Source of the DNA: Phormidium ambiguum IAM M-71
Lineage (GTDB): Bacteria; Cyanobacteriota; Cyanobacteriia; Cyanobacteriales; Aerosakkonemataceae
NCBI RefSeq assembly: GCF_001904725.1
Contig: NZ_MRCE01000052.1
Span: forward strand, 1-41,913
Length of the DNA stretch: 41,913 nucleotides
Direction: 5' to 3'
Part shown: positions 24,887 through 33,138 of the stretch, piece after piece
Numbering within the stretch: position 1 is the first letter of the stretch
Layout of the letters: every line of letters starts with the position of its first letter
The notes under the pieces: model-generated
Seen by the model: the letters and a program-made list of their open reading frames with translations, nothing else
Told to the model about the DNA's origin: nothing
Database searches by the model: none
Translations under genes and position numbers: made by a program

Positions 24887-26230
24887 ATGCCAGCTAATTA
24901 CGAACAACCTACCTATTTAGACAAGAGACTGCGCTATTTTGATGGTCAATTTTTAAAAGACCAAGACTTTATCGACGAACAAAAATATCATGTCGATCGC
25001 ACTCGCAGATTGAGCCGAAGTTTGCAAGTTTCAGGGATTAGCGAAGGGTTAGCTGTTACGGTGGCGGGAAACGATCGCGTCACCGTCAACCCTGGTACAG
25101 GTGCCGATTCAAAAGGACGACTCATTGTTCTAGCAACACCAGAAGACGTTTCCCTCGTCAGCTACAGAAATCAGACAGTTTCCCTGTTGATTTCCTATCA
25201 AGAAATCGAAGCCGATCGAGCACAGGAGGGAACAGAAGGCAATCGGCGCTGGCACGAAAAACCGCTGATTCAAGTAGCCTCACCAGAAACAACCGCTGTC
25301 TCAGAAGCGATCGTGCTAGCAAATTTGAATGTTGATAAAGATGGTGTCGTAAAAGTTGATAATTCCGTGCGCCAATATTCAGGCGTGTATCTGCCAGCCG
25401 CAGGTGGCAAAGGGCCGATTTTGCGATCTGGTGGAGATGGCGCTAGCAATAAAGCAGTTCTCACCGGAGATTTGAGCGTCAGTGGCACTCTAGAAGTAAA
25501 CAGTCTTTCTATTGGATCGGGCGGCATCAACCTCAGCAATGCTGAGATTAATGGCAATCTTACTGCTAGTGGCAGCATCACAGGCAGCAGTCTCAGTGTT
25601 GGCAGTGGTAATATCACGGCAGGTAGCGCCACAATCAGTGGCAATCTCACCGCAGGTAGCGCCACAGTCAGTGGCAATCTCACCGCAGATAGCGCCACAA
25701 TCAACAGCAATCTCACGGCAGGTAGCGCCACAATCAACGGCAATCTCACTACTAGTGGCAGCATTACAGGCAGTAGCCTATCTCTTGGTAGTGGTAACAT
25801 CACCGCAGGCGATCTTTCAGTTGGGAGAATCACTTGTCAGAATGTCCGCGCTCAAGTGGTAGCCTCCAATAAGGTTTCTACAGCGGCGCTAAACTGGGTG
25901 GATTTGCCTGATATGTCAATTACTGTGACGACTGGAAATAATCCGGTATTAATTATGTTTAAAGGTGGAGGTGCTCAAGGTGGCGCTGGTTTGGTTAGAG
26001 GAAGATTTCGCTTATTAGTGGATGATGTGGAAAAAGCTATGACGTTGCACGAGTTTCACAATAGTGGTTGGGAACTCAGGGATGTAATGTTGAACTGGGT
26101 AGAAGTTCTCTCAGCAGGTCAACATACGATTAAAGTTCAATGGTTTACTCAACATAATACTGGTGCTGCCTCAACAATGTCTTTGTGCTTTTATGGCGAC
26201 ACCAGAAGCATTATTGTTGTTGAACTGTGA
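24887..26230 (+). CDS. Putative tail fibre / receptor-binding protein (Afp13 position)
   Basis: A 447-residue protein. Residues 1-100 form a baseplate-attachment type N-terminus ('YLDKRLRYFDGQFLKDQDFI', 'VTVNPGTGADSKGRLI') seen in eCIS-linked proteins. Residues ~195-320 are Gly/Ser/Thr-rich 11-residue repeats (GSATISGNLTA type) that should form a trimeric beta-helical shaft. The last ~110 residues are a compact beta domain ('FKGGGAQGGAGLVRGRFRLL', 'VEVLSAGQHTIKVQWF') that could bind a receptor. The gene lies after the wedge genes and before the ATPase, as the fibre gene does in Afp/PVC. Fibre function is inferred from architecture and position; the ligand is unknown. Confidence 0.75.
   Translation: MPANYEQPTYLDKRLRYFDGQFLKDQDFIDEQKYHVDRTRRLSRSLQVSGISEGLAVTVAGNDRVTVNPGTGADSKGRLIVLATPEDVSLVSYRNQTVSLLISYQEIEADRAQEGTEGNRRWHEKPLIQVASPETTAVSEAIVLANLNVDKDGVVKVDNSVRQYSGVYLPAAGGKGPILRSGGDGASNKAVLTGDLSVSGTLEVNSLSIGSGGINLSNAEINGNLTASGSITGSSLSVGSGNITAGSATISGNLTAGSATVSGNLTADSATINSNLTAGSATINGNLTTSGSITGSSLSLGSGNITAGDLSVGRITCQNVRAQVVASNKVSTAALNWVDLPDMSITVTTGNNPVLIMFKGGGAQGGAGLVRGRFRLLVDDVEKAMTLHEFHNSGWELRDVMLNWVEVLSAGQHTIKVQWFTQHNTGAASTMSLCFYGDTRSIIVVEL
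25537..25820 (+). repeat. 33-bp coding repeats of the fibre shaft
   Basis: At least four 33-bp units encode 11-residue GSATIxGNLTA repeats. They are flanked on both sides by a longer SGSITGSSLSxGSGNITAG unit, so the shaft appears to have grown by nested duplication. Confidence 0.8.
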
Positions 26231-26281
26231 CGCTTTAGCAGATTTGAAAACCCGTTTTTTTATGCGGGCAAATATTAACTT

Positions 26282-26521
26282 ATGAAGAAACAACTCCAAC
26301 AGCGTCTCCAATCTCTGAAAGCTGAATTTGAAGCCGGACAAAAAATGCTCGCTGACTTAGAATCGCAACAGTTAAAAGTGCGAGAAACTCTGTTGCGAAT
26401 TAGTGGTGCTATTCAGGTATTAGAAGAGGAACTTGTCAAAGCCGACAGCGAAGCTAACGGCTCTTCTTCCGAATTATTGAATAGCATAGAACCGCTAGTT
26501 GAGATGAACGATTCTAGGTAA
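26282..26521 (+). CDS. Small coiled-coil protein between fibre and ATPase genes
   Basis: The 79-residue product is a single long amphipathic helix with heptad spacing over residues 1-60 ('LQQRLQSLKAEFEAGQKMLA', 'QVLEEELVKA') and an acidic, flexible tail. No signal peptide or membrane helix. It is 51 bp after the fibre gene and 46 bp before ATPase 2, in the same direction, so it is probably in the operon; no clear Shine-Dalgarno. In Afp/PVC clusters this slot is taken by the long tape-measure protein Afp14. At 79 residues this one could span only about 10 nm as a helix, so it cannot by itself be a classical ruler. Not recognised as a named family; assembly factor or fibre chaperone are possible. 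Confidence 0.7.
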   Translation: MKKQLQQRLQSLKAEFEAGQKMLADLESQQLKVRETLLRISGAIQVLEEELVKADSEANGSSSELLNSIEPLVEMNDSR

Positions 26522-26567
26522 TTTAGATCCACAATTTTGAAGGGCATTAAAAAAGGAACAAGCAGCA

Positions 26568-28940
26568 ATGGCGGAAGTAACAAAAATTAGAATGCAACAA
26601 GAAGATGCGACAACCGCGTACCTTCCCCATCTCGACTATCTACTGCCATTACTGCGCCGCTTAGATCAACATTTAGCACGAGCGATCGCGGCTATTGAAG
26701 TCGATCGCAACACCAATGTCCCCATTCATCTCTATCGCGGATTGCAAGCGAACCTGCAACAAGTAGAGCAGTTATCTGTTCATCAACCTAGTTCAAACGG
26801 GTTTAAACAGAAAGCCGAAAATTTAGATCAACTTTTACCTGACTTTGTACCGCCAGACTCGCACTTAGCGCAGCTTCAGCAAAGGTTTAATTTATCGACT
26901 TTCGATCTGGATGCGATCGCGATCGTTCTCGCACCAGAACTCGATCGCCGCTACGAACGCCTCTACGCTTACTTGCAAGAGGAAGAGCGTTATTTGCAGC
27001 CGACTGTCGATCTCGTCCTCAAAATCCTTTGTCCGACAGTCACCGCAAAATTGAGTCAGCGCGATCGCTTTTCTCCTCACGCTCCCCTCATCCGCCACAA
27101 ACTGCTGTACCTTGTTGGCAACTCCAATCAACAGAAATCTAGTCTTTTAGCGAACAACATTTTGCTTGACGAACAAGTTGTCCGCTTTTTACTCCATGAA
27201 AAAGGACTCGATTCTCGCTTGACACCTTTTTGTCAGCTAATACAACCTAGTGTTTCTTTCCACGATTTACCTTTAAAAAAATCGGTCAAACAAGGCTTAA
27301 AAGCGATCGCCCATTCGGGGAAGGGAAAAGGGGAAAATGGGGAAAAGGGGAAAGGGGAAAAGGGGGAAAATGGGAAAGAGGAAAAAGGTATAGAAGGAGA
27401 TTTGGACTCCCAGCAAAACCCACTTTCCCATGAAGAATACCCTTCAAGGCAGGAAAACGAAACAAGAGAAAACCTATCCCCATTTTCCCCTTTTCCCTTT
27501 TCCCCCTTTCCCCTGGAGCGCAGCGACTTACGACTGTATTTCCAAGGGAGCGATCGCGCTCTCGCTCGTCGCACTGCTGAAGCCTTAGCTACCGAACTAG
27601 AAACTAATTTATTAATCGCAGATTTCGCCAGAATTATTAATGCTAAAGCAGAATTCGAGCTTATTTTAAAATTAATCCTCCATCAAGCTTGGTTTGATAA
27701 TTCCCTGCTTTATCTCGATCGATTAGAAATATTGCAAGAGGAAGAACACGCGCTCTTATATCAAGATTTGCTCAATGCAATTGCTCAAACCAAAGGAATA
27801 ACCATCCTAGCAGGCAAGCAGCCCTGGAAACCAGGAACAGAAGGTGTCTTAGGGATTGTTACCGTACCTTTTACCACTCTTGACTTTGCCCAGCGTCGCC
27901 TCGAATGGGAGAAGCATTTGAGTAAAGCGGGAATTTCTATCTCGCCAACCGATCTTGATGCTTTAAGCGATCGCTTCCGCCTCACTCCAGAGCAAATCGC
28001 CGAGGCTGCTGTCACCGCTAGCAACACCATGCGCTGGAAAGCTGCGGCTGGAGAATCCGAGATTTCCCTTACCTCAATTGTATTTGCTGCTACCCGCGCT
28101 CAAGGCGGTCACGATTTAGCCGCACTTGCACGCAAAGTTGAAGCTAAGTATCGTTGGGATGATATTGTTCTACCACCCGATGCCCAAACCCAACTTAGGG
28201 AAATTTGCAATCAAGCCAAACATCGACATTTGGTGTATGAAGAATGGGGATTCGATCGCAAATTATCCCTTGGTAAAGGGCAGAATGTTCTATTTTCCGG
28301 CTTACCGGGAACAGGAAAAACGATGGCTGCGGAAGTAATGGCAAGCGAATTGCAGCTAGACCTTTATAAAATTGATTTATCCCAAGTTGTCAGTAAATAT
28401 ATTGGCGAAACGGAAAAGAATCTCAATCGCATCTTTAACGCCGCAGCGACTTCCAACGCCATACTGTTATTTGACGAAGCAGATTCTTTATTTGGCAAGC
28501 GCACCGAAGTAAAAGAATCGCGCGATCGCTACGCCAATATTGAAGTAGGCTACCTATTGCAGAAAATGGAAGAATATGAAGGAATCGCTATCTTAACCAC
28601 AAACGTGCGCGGCAATATAGACGATGCTTTTGTGAGGCGGTTGCGTTTTATTGTCGAGTTTCCCCTTCCTAGCGAAAAGCAACGCCGCCAAATTTGGGAA
28701 AAAATCTGGCCCAATACCACACCTCGCAGTTCCGATCTAGACTTAGATTTCCTAGCGCGCAAGTTTGAAATCGGCGGTGCTAGCATTCGCAATATTGCTT
28801 TAGCCGCCGCATTTCTAGCCGCTGATGAGGGTATACCCGTTAACATGAGTCATCTGATTCGGGCTCTCCGTAGGGAATATCAGAAGATGGGCAAGATATT
28901 GATGGAAGAAGAATTACAGCATACCAGTAGCTCTATGTAG
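26568..28940 (+). CDS. AAA+ ATPase 2 of the injection system (Afp15-like) with in-frame repeat insertion
   Basis: A 790-residue paralogue of ATPase 1. The helical N-terminal part has 'YLPHLDYLLPLLRRLDQHLA' and 'HLAQLQQRFNLSTFDLDAIA'. The AAA core has Walker A 'FSGLPGTGKTMAAEV' near residues 576-590, 'YIGETEKNLNRIF', Walker B 'AILLFDEADSLFGKR' near 630-645, and 'AFVRRLRFIVEFPLP'. Residues ~250-316 are an insertion encoded by a full purine arm, loop and pyrimidine arm, giving Lys/Glu/Gly-rich then Ser/Pro/Phe-rich sequence. It lies in the variable N-terminal region, so activity may survive. AAGGAAC precedes the ATG. It closes the structural operon, matching Afp15. Probable function is particle assembly or release. 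Confidence 0.93.
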   Translation: MAEVTKIRMQQEDATTAYLPHLDYLLPLLRRLDQHLARAIAAIEVDRNTNVPIHLYRGLQANLQQVEQLSVHQPSSNGFKQKAENLDQLLPDFVPPDSHLAQLQQRFNLSTFDLDAIAIVLAPELDRRYERLYAYLQEEERYLQPTVDLVLKILCPTVTAKLSQRDRFSPHAPLIRHKLLYLVGNSNQQKSSLLANNILLDEQVVRFLLHEKGLDSRLTPFCQLIQPSVSFHDLPLKKSVKQGLKAIAHSGKGKGENGEKGKGEKGENGKEEKGIEGDLDSQQNPLSHEEYPSRQENETRENLSPFSPFPFSPFPLERSDLRLYFQGSDRALARRTAEALATELETNLLIADFARIINAKAEFELILKLILHQAWFDNSLLYLDRLEILQEEEHALLYQDLLNAIAQTKGITILAGKQPWKPGTEGVLGIVTVPFTTLDFAQRRLEWEKHLSKAGISISPTDLDALSDRFRLTPEQIAEAAVTASNTMRWKAAAGESEISLTSIVFAATRAQGGHDLAALARKVEAKYRWDDIVLPPDAQTQLREICNQAKHRHLVYEEWGFDRKLSLGKGQNVLFSGLPGTGKTMAAEVMASELQLDLYKIDLSQVVSKYIGETEKNLNRIFNAAATSNAILLFDEADSLFGKRTEVKESRDRYANIEVGYLLQKMEEYEGIAILTTNVRGNIDDAFVRRLRFIVEFPLPSEKQRRQIWEKIWPNTTPRSSDLDLDFLARKFEIGGASIRNIALAAAFLAADEGIPVNMSHLIRALRREYQKMGKILMEEELQHTSSSM
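27317..27514 (+). repeat. Complete purine-loop-pyrimidine element inside ATPase 2
   Basis: A purine arm (27317-27388) and a pyrimidine arm (27476-27514) surround an ~87-bp centre. The whole ~198-bp unit is an open reading frame in register with the ATPase. Its structure equals the intergenic spacers, so it looks like an insertion of the same element into a gene. Confidence 0.85.
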
Positions 28941-29399
28941 CGGCTTTGTACTACCATATCCGACTTCAGTGTGTCCCTTTCGTGACAGGTTAAGAAAACA
29001 GAGCGAATGTGGGGTAAAGCCGAGATCCGCGCAAAATTAGGATACAACATAAATGCCAAATGATAATCATGTAGCAGGATAGATTTCCTTAACCTTCTGA
29101 TTAGCTAATTCAGTTTTACACTTACTTAAAAACCTTAAACCAGAGTAAACAAAAAATTAAATATCACAATGCCAAAGATAAATCATATTAGCAATTGCAA
29201 AACCTGACTTGAAAGAGCGATCCAATAGCCAAAATGTAGTGAAATAAGCTAAGCTAGCATTTAGGGTAAAAACTGTTAATCAGAGATATTATAAAATTAA
29301 GCTGTTTTAAGCTAGACAGTAACAAAATCCAATCAGGGTGTACTCAACGTTCTTCCATACAGCCTAATTTTTAGGAAGCACTACCACGGCAGAGTAAAC
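28941..29399. other. Intergenic region after the injection cluster
   Basis: This 459-bp AT-rich stretch marks the end of the injection-system operon. I see no convincing terminator hairpin or small gene; an 18-codon frame at 29007 has no ribosome site. A promoter for the next gene is expected here but none is clear. Confidence 0.4.
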
Positions 29400-30785
29400 A
29401 TGGATCATCAACCCCCGGTGCATCAGAGGGATACTTCAATTCAGCTAAACGGTCAAGGTTCACATCTACAACAGTCGCAAGATGTTATCTATCGGTTTTT
29501 GCTGGATATCGTTAGGCAGTGGCCTCCTGAAATGGTATTGCAAGAATTTAAAAATCTGTTTATTTATCAAACAGAAGTAGCTAAGCAGGAAGTTATTCAA
29601 GCTCTCTACAAAATTGTTTTTGAGAATGACGAAATTGAGTTTAGAAATACACTCAAACGGTCTTGTTATATTTTAATTAATAACTGGGATGCTACTAGAA
29701 GACGAAAATGGATTCAAGATTTAATTGAAGCGTTTAATGAACCAAAAATTCACGAAGAAACTATTTCCCAAAATTTGAATCGCATTCGGTATTGGTTAAG
29801 TCAATTTGTTAAAAGTAAGGATTATCAAGAACTTAAATTATTTATTTCCCGTTTTGATTCCGAAGGACATTGGGCACATCGTTATACCAGTTATCTTTTG
29901 GTGCCGCAGTATATGGATTTAAGAAATCCAGAAGAACAAAGGGCAGCTGCTAAGGCACTTTCCAAGGAATTAAAAGATAAGTTTAAATTTGATTTGGCTA
30001 TGTATACTGCTTATACTCAGTCTACTGCTAGGAATCATCGACAACTAGCAAATCCTACGGGTTTGGGAGATGACGTTTTACGTTTGATTAAGAGAATTTT
30101 AGTCAAGCGCGGGCCTTTTAGTTACACAAATTTGGCAAATATTTTTCAGAAACAGACATATAACATGAATTATAAGGCTTATAAAAAAAGCCTGAGTAAT
30201 TATTTGTTATTTTCTGTTAAAAATCCCCAAATTGTTAATCTTTTTAATCAAAATTTATCAGCCAAATTAGAAAATCTCTATGCCGAATATGATGAAGAGT
30301 TATTAAATCAAGCATTGATTTTAAGAAGTTGCAATCGTGTAATTAGTTTTTTAACGACTGAAAATCGAGAAGAACCAGCAGAATTATTTATTTTGTTACT
30401 GTCTCAAGGAAATCCTTTAACTTTGGTAGTAGTGCTACTAAAAATTATTTTAGTATCGCCAAATTCCCGATCGCACTTAGAGACTTGTGTAGCCACATTA
30501 ATTGAATATTATCAGCAATATCCCGAAGCCGATTGCCAGTGGATTATTTACTTTTTAGAACTATTCAATATTACCTTTGCCATTTATGCAGAAAATGTGG
30601 AATATAATTTGGTAAATATGCAGAATGGGAACAGTAAAAATTCTAGTAAGGAAAAAAGATGGAATTGGGATACTTGGAGAATTTTTTCTCAACTTAAGAA
30701 AGATAATAAAATCCCCGGATATATTCTTGATGAAAAACAGTTAGAAGCTGAATTAAACCCAGAAGAATTACCAACTGAAAGTTAG
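29400..30785 (+). CDS. Unrecognised all-helical protein
   Basis: A 461-residue protein, mainly alpha-helical by composition, with no signal peptide. I do not recognise a named domain. Visible features are a Gln/His-rich N-terminus of about 25 residues, Trp- and Arg-rich helices ('NNWDATRRRKWIQDLIEAF', 'ILVKRGPFSYTNLANIF'), a hydrophobic helix 'NPLTLVVVLLKIILVSP' near residue 345 that is probably buried rather than transmembrane, and an acidic C-terminus. The codon pattern is more AT-rich than the adjacent ATPase. Only a distant AGGA precedes the ATG. It lies in the same direction as the injection operon but 459 bp away, so a separate unit is likely. A helical-repeat scaffold or regulator would fit, without evidence. 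Confidence 0.75.
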   Translation: MDHQPPVHQRDTSIQLNGQGSHLQQSQDVIYRFLLDIVRQWPPEMVLQEFKNLFIYQTEVAKQEVIQALYKIVFENDEIEFRNTLKRSCYILINNWDATRRRKWIQDLIEAFNEPKIHEETISQNLNRIRYWLSQFVKSKDYQELKLFISRFDSEGHWAHRYTSYLLVPQYMDLRNPEEQRAAAKALSKELKDKFKFDLAMYTAYTQSTARNHRQLANPTGLGDDVLRLIKRILVKRGPFSYTNLANIFQKQTYNMNYKAYKKSLSNYLLFSVKNPQIVNLFNQNLSAKLENLYAEYDEELLNQALILRSCNRVISFLTTENREEPAELFILLLSQGNPLTLVVVLLKIILVSPNSRSHLETCVATLIEYYQQYPEADCQWIIYFLELFNITFAIYAENVEYNLVNMQNGNSKNSSKEKRWNWDTWRIFSQLKKDNKIPGYILDEKQLEAELNPEELPTES

Positions 30786-30952
30786 TTTAATTATCAGACA
30801 GTTTTAATTAAGTGGTGATTTCTGAAATTAATGAGAATATCTATATCAACTCAAGTATTAGAGTTGAAAGCTAATTGTATTATTTTATTAGTGAAAAATT
30901 TTCTACGTCTCAAGGATGAGTCTTAGAGTTCAAGAGTCTCTAGCTGAGGATT

Positions 30953-30985
30953 GATGATGGTTCAAATTTAATTTTGCACCATCAT
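30953..30985 (+). terminator. Possible hairpin in the 30786-31090 intergenic region
   Basis: ATGATGGT and ACCATCAT can pair with a loop of about 17 nt. There is no T-run after the stem, so it is at best a weak terminator for the upstream gene. The rest of this 305-bp region shows nothing I can assign. Confidence 0.3.
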
Positions 30986-31090
30986 AGTAAAGCTATGCAG
31001 TTAGCTTGCACGAAACAAATCAGATATCTCAATAAATTTGGATTGTGTTGATAATCTGTAAATACTTAATAAAAGGGAGAGAACCTTAAC

Positions 31091-31387
31091 ATGAAAACTG
31101 GCAAATTATCCAAGTTTTTAGGCGCTAGCTTGGTGACTTTGAGTTTAGCATCTTTGCCGATCGCATTACCTGTTTCCGCTCAAACTGGTACAACCACTGA
31201 TACAACTACTGAAGGTGTAAATACCACTGGTAGAACCGTTAATTATGAAAGAGACACTTTTGATTGGGGTTGGTTAGGTTTACTAGGTTTAATTGGCTTA
31301 GCTGGTTTAGCTGGTCGCAACAAACATGAAGAATCAGTTCGTTATCGTGAACCTGACGAAGCAAGTCGTCCAGGCACCAGATATTAA
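31091..31387 (+). CDS. WGxxG-type small membrane protein
   Basis: The 98-residue product has a signal peptide (basic start MKTGKLSK, hydrophobic core, cleavage near PVSAQT at about residue 31) and a Thr-rich linker. A 'DWGWLGLLGLIGLAGLAG' segment near residues 57-74 follows, then a charged tail. This matches cyanobacterial WGxxGxxG-type proteins, which are probably anchored by the Gly/Leu-rich helix. Their function is unknown; they are often stress-linked in annotation. AGGGAGAG is a good ribosome site. A strong hairpin follows the gene, so it is probably monocistronic. Confidence 0.8.
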   Translation: MKTGKLSKFLGASLVTLSLASLPIALPVSAQTGTTTDTTTEGVNTTGRTVNYERDTFDWGWLGLLGLIGLAGLAGRNKHEESVRYREPDEASRPGTRY

Positions 31388-31426
31388 TCTAACAAGGATA
31401 ATAGAAAAAGGAAAAATATCTGCATA

Positions 31427-31459
31427 AAAGAGCTTTTGGAAATAGTCCAAAAGCTCTTT
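31427..31459 (+). terminator. Hairpin terminator after the WGxxG gene
   Basis: AAAGAGCTTTTGG and CCAAAAGCTCTTT form a perfect 13-bp stem with a 7-nt loop, 40 bp after the stop. The following bases are only partly T-rich. Confidence 0.75.
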
Positions 31460-31595
31460 GCTGTCATAACTCTCTCTCTGGTTAGAAATATATTTAAAGC
31501 AAGTTTCATTAAGATGTAACTTCAGTTAGATGGAAGTTTTATTATTTAATTTTTATGTTAATAAGTGTTGATAGAAATTAAAGAAAGAGGCATGA

Positions 31596-32165
31596 GTGGG
31601 CAATTTAATTAATTTCTTGAAAAAAGTAAGAATTCACAGAATATTGACTGTTTTATTGGCAGTAACAGCGATATTATTTACCACTGCTTGTAATAGTGGT
31701 AATGTCACAGGTGCACGCCCAAATAATCCCCCAGTGCAAGCTGGAGGCGCTAATAATCCTCACAAAAATGGTGGAGATGGCTACACTAATTTTAAGGCAT
31801 CTACCGATCCCAGAGTGAACAGTCAAACTGTCAACAAAGAGCGTAACCGAGCAGACATCCAGTTAATTTCTCATCAGTTAATTGCTGGCAATATTGAGAG
31901 TGACGCATCGGATTTACTTTACCCTGGAGTCGATGCTACTAGCTCCAAGAATCCCGATATTGGCCCTAGAGGAGAGAGGGAATTAGAAAAATCAGTTACT
32001 CAAATTCCTGCGCCTCGTCAAGGTGTAATTAATCGCAACGATCCTGATGCACAGATTTTAGAAAGAGTTGGTGAAACCTTCAAAGACGCTTCAGCTTTCA
32101 TCAAAGATAAGTTTGAACAACCTACAGAACCAGAGTTACAAGTTAACCCTGCGAAAGAAAGGTAA
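31596..32165 (+). CDS. Putative lipoprotein A
   Basis: The 189-residue product begins at GTG (31596) with AGAGG a few bases upstream. A nearby ATG at 31592 is in another frame and stops at once. It has a basic N-terminus, a hydrophobic segment 'ILTVLLAVTAILFTTAC' and a lipobox ending TTAC at about residue 32, so it should be lipidated. The mature part is polar, with 'GGDGYTNFKASTDPRVNSQT' and an acidic/basic C-terminal helix. It is a paralogue of the next gene over the signal region and the 'G(D/N)GYxDxDPR' segment. Similar cyanobacterial proteins are, from memory, labelled DUF6658 or hypothetical. Function unknown. Confidence 0.75.
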   Translation: MGNLINFLKKVRIHRILTVLLAVTAILFTTACNSGNVTGARPNNPPVQAGGANNPHKNGGDGYTNFKASTDPRVNSQTVNKERNRADIQLISHQLIAGNIESDASDLLYPGVDATSSKNPDIGPRGERELEKSVTQIPAPRQGVINRNDPDAQILERVGETFKDASAFIKDKFEQPTEPELQVNPAKER

Positions 32166-32209
32166 ATTCTTGATTAACTAAACATCAAAAAGTAAACAAG
32201 GAGTAAAAC

Positions 32210-32740
32210 ATGAACCAAATTATTTCTTTACTAAATCCAACTCGTTTGTTCCGAGTTCTCACCGTTTTTTTGGCTGGACTTTTAGTAATTGTGACGACTG
32301 CTTGTAGCGATGGCCCTGCAAATGCTCTAGACAAAAATGGTAGACCAGAAATTCCGTCAAATGCTGTTTCTTCACCTTACAGAGGTGGGATGAACGGTTA
32401 CAGTGATGTCGATCCAAGAGCAAACACTTCGGGGCTAAATAGTAAGGCTAAGGACATGGTAAAAAAGGCTGAAGGCAACATTCAAAAAGGTGCTGACAAC
32501 TTAGATAAATATGCGGAAAACTATCGCCAAGGTACACCTTTAAATGAAAGGGTGGAAAATCTCTCAGAAGATGTTACCGAATCAGCTAGAAACACGGTTA
32601 AAGGTGTAGCGAAGGGTGCTCAACGTGGCGCAGAAAATTTGAAAGAAAATACTCAAAATGCTGCCCAATCTGCACCTAATGTGGTAGATAATGCCAAACA
32701 GAATGCCAAAAATTTACCTCATGGTGTAACTATGGACTAA
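32210..32740 (+). CDS. Putative lipoprotein B, paralogue of the upstream gene
   Basis: The 176-residue lipoprotein has a signal 'LTVFLAGLLVIVTTACSDG' with its lipobox Cys at about residue 32. Next comes 'YRGGMNGYSDVDPRANTSG', then an amphipathic Ala/Asn/Lys-rich helix region with 11-residue-like repeats ('AKGAQRGAENLKENTQNAAQ') reminiscent of LEA/apolipoprotein-type helices. AAGGAG precedes the ATG. It follows lipoprotein A by 44 bp in the same direction and is followed by a strong terminator, so the two form an operon. A membrane-stabilising or stress role is conceivable but not shown. Confidence 0.75.
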   Translation: MNQIISLLNPTRLFRVLTVFLAGLLVIVTTACSDGPANALDKNGRPEIPSNAVSSPYRGGMNGYSDVDPRANTSGLNSKAKDMVKKAEGNIQKGADNLDKYAENYRQGTPLNERVENLSEDVTESARNTVKGVAKGAQRGAENLKENTQNAAQSAPNVVDNAKQNAKNLPHGVTMD

Positions 32741-32775
32741 TTAGCTACTAGTCATTAATCCTCAATAATGAATCA

Positions 32776-32830
32776 AAAGTCAGGGAAGTTTTAGTTTATG
32801 GGTGTAAACTTTCCTGACTTTTGTTTTATT
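32776..32830 (+). terminator. Rho-independent terminator of the lipoprotein operon
   Basis: AAAGTCAGGAAAGTTT-type arms (left arm reads AAAGTCAGGGAAGTTT; right arm AAACTTTCCTGACTTT) form a ~16-bp stem with one mismatch, followed by TGTTTTATT. It is a convincing terminator 35 bp after the stop. The remaining sequence to 33138 is AT-rich and otherwise empty. Confidence 0.85.
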
Positions 32831-33138
32831 GATTAGAAGCTAGCTGGGATGTCAATTTGCGATCGGTAAATATGAATATACTATTAAATTCAAGTGCTAT
32901 GATATTTGCCAGTACTTGAAAGCTTTGTATAAATTGGGTTAAATAGTGAAATATTTAATCTGGCTAACTGTACTTTACTTTGCCAGCTTGAAATAAAAGA
33001 TGAGTTTTTTAAAATGGCTCAGCTTGTCTACTTTAACTAAAAATAACAAAAGTAAAACAAAGCAAATTTTATCCGGGTACTACCAAAAACAGATGTTAAT
33101 TATTCTCAGGTAGTTTTTGTCAATTTGGAACCAGAATT

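Noticed and set aside
25270-25833. 187-codon open frame antisense to the fibre gene
   Set aside because: It mirrors the repetitive Gly/Ser/Thr shaft coding sequence, has no ribosome site and gives a Leu/Pro-rich product with no plausible fold.
29007-29063. 18-codon frame after the injection operon
   Set aside because: No ribosome site, no neighbour overlap and no motif; likely chance.
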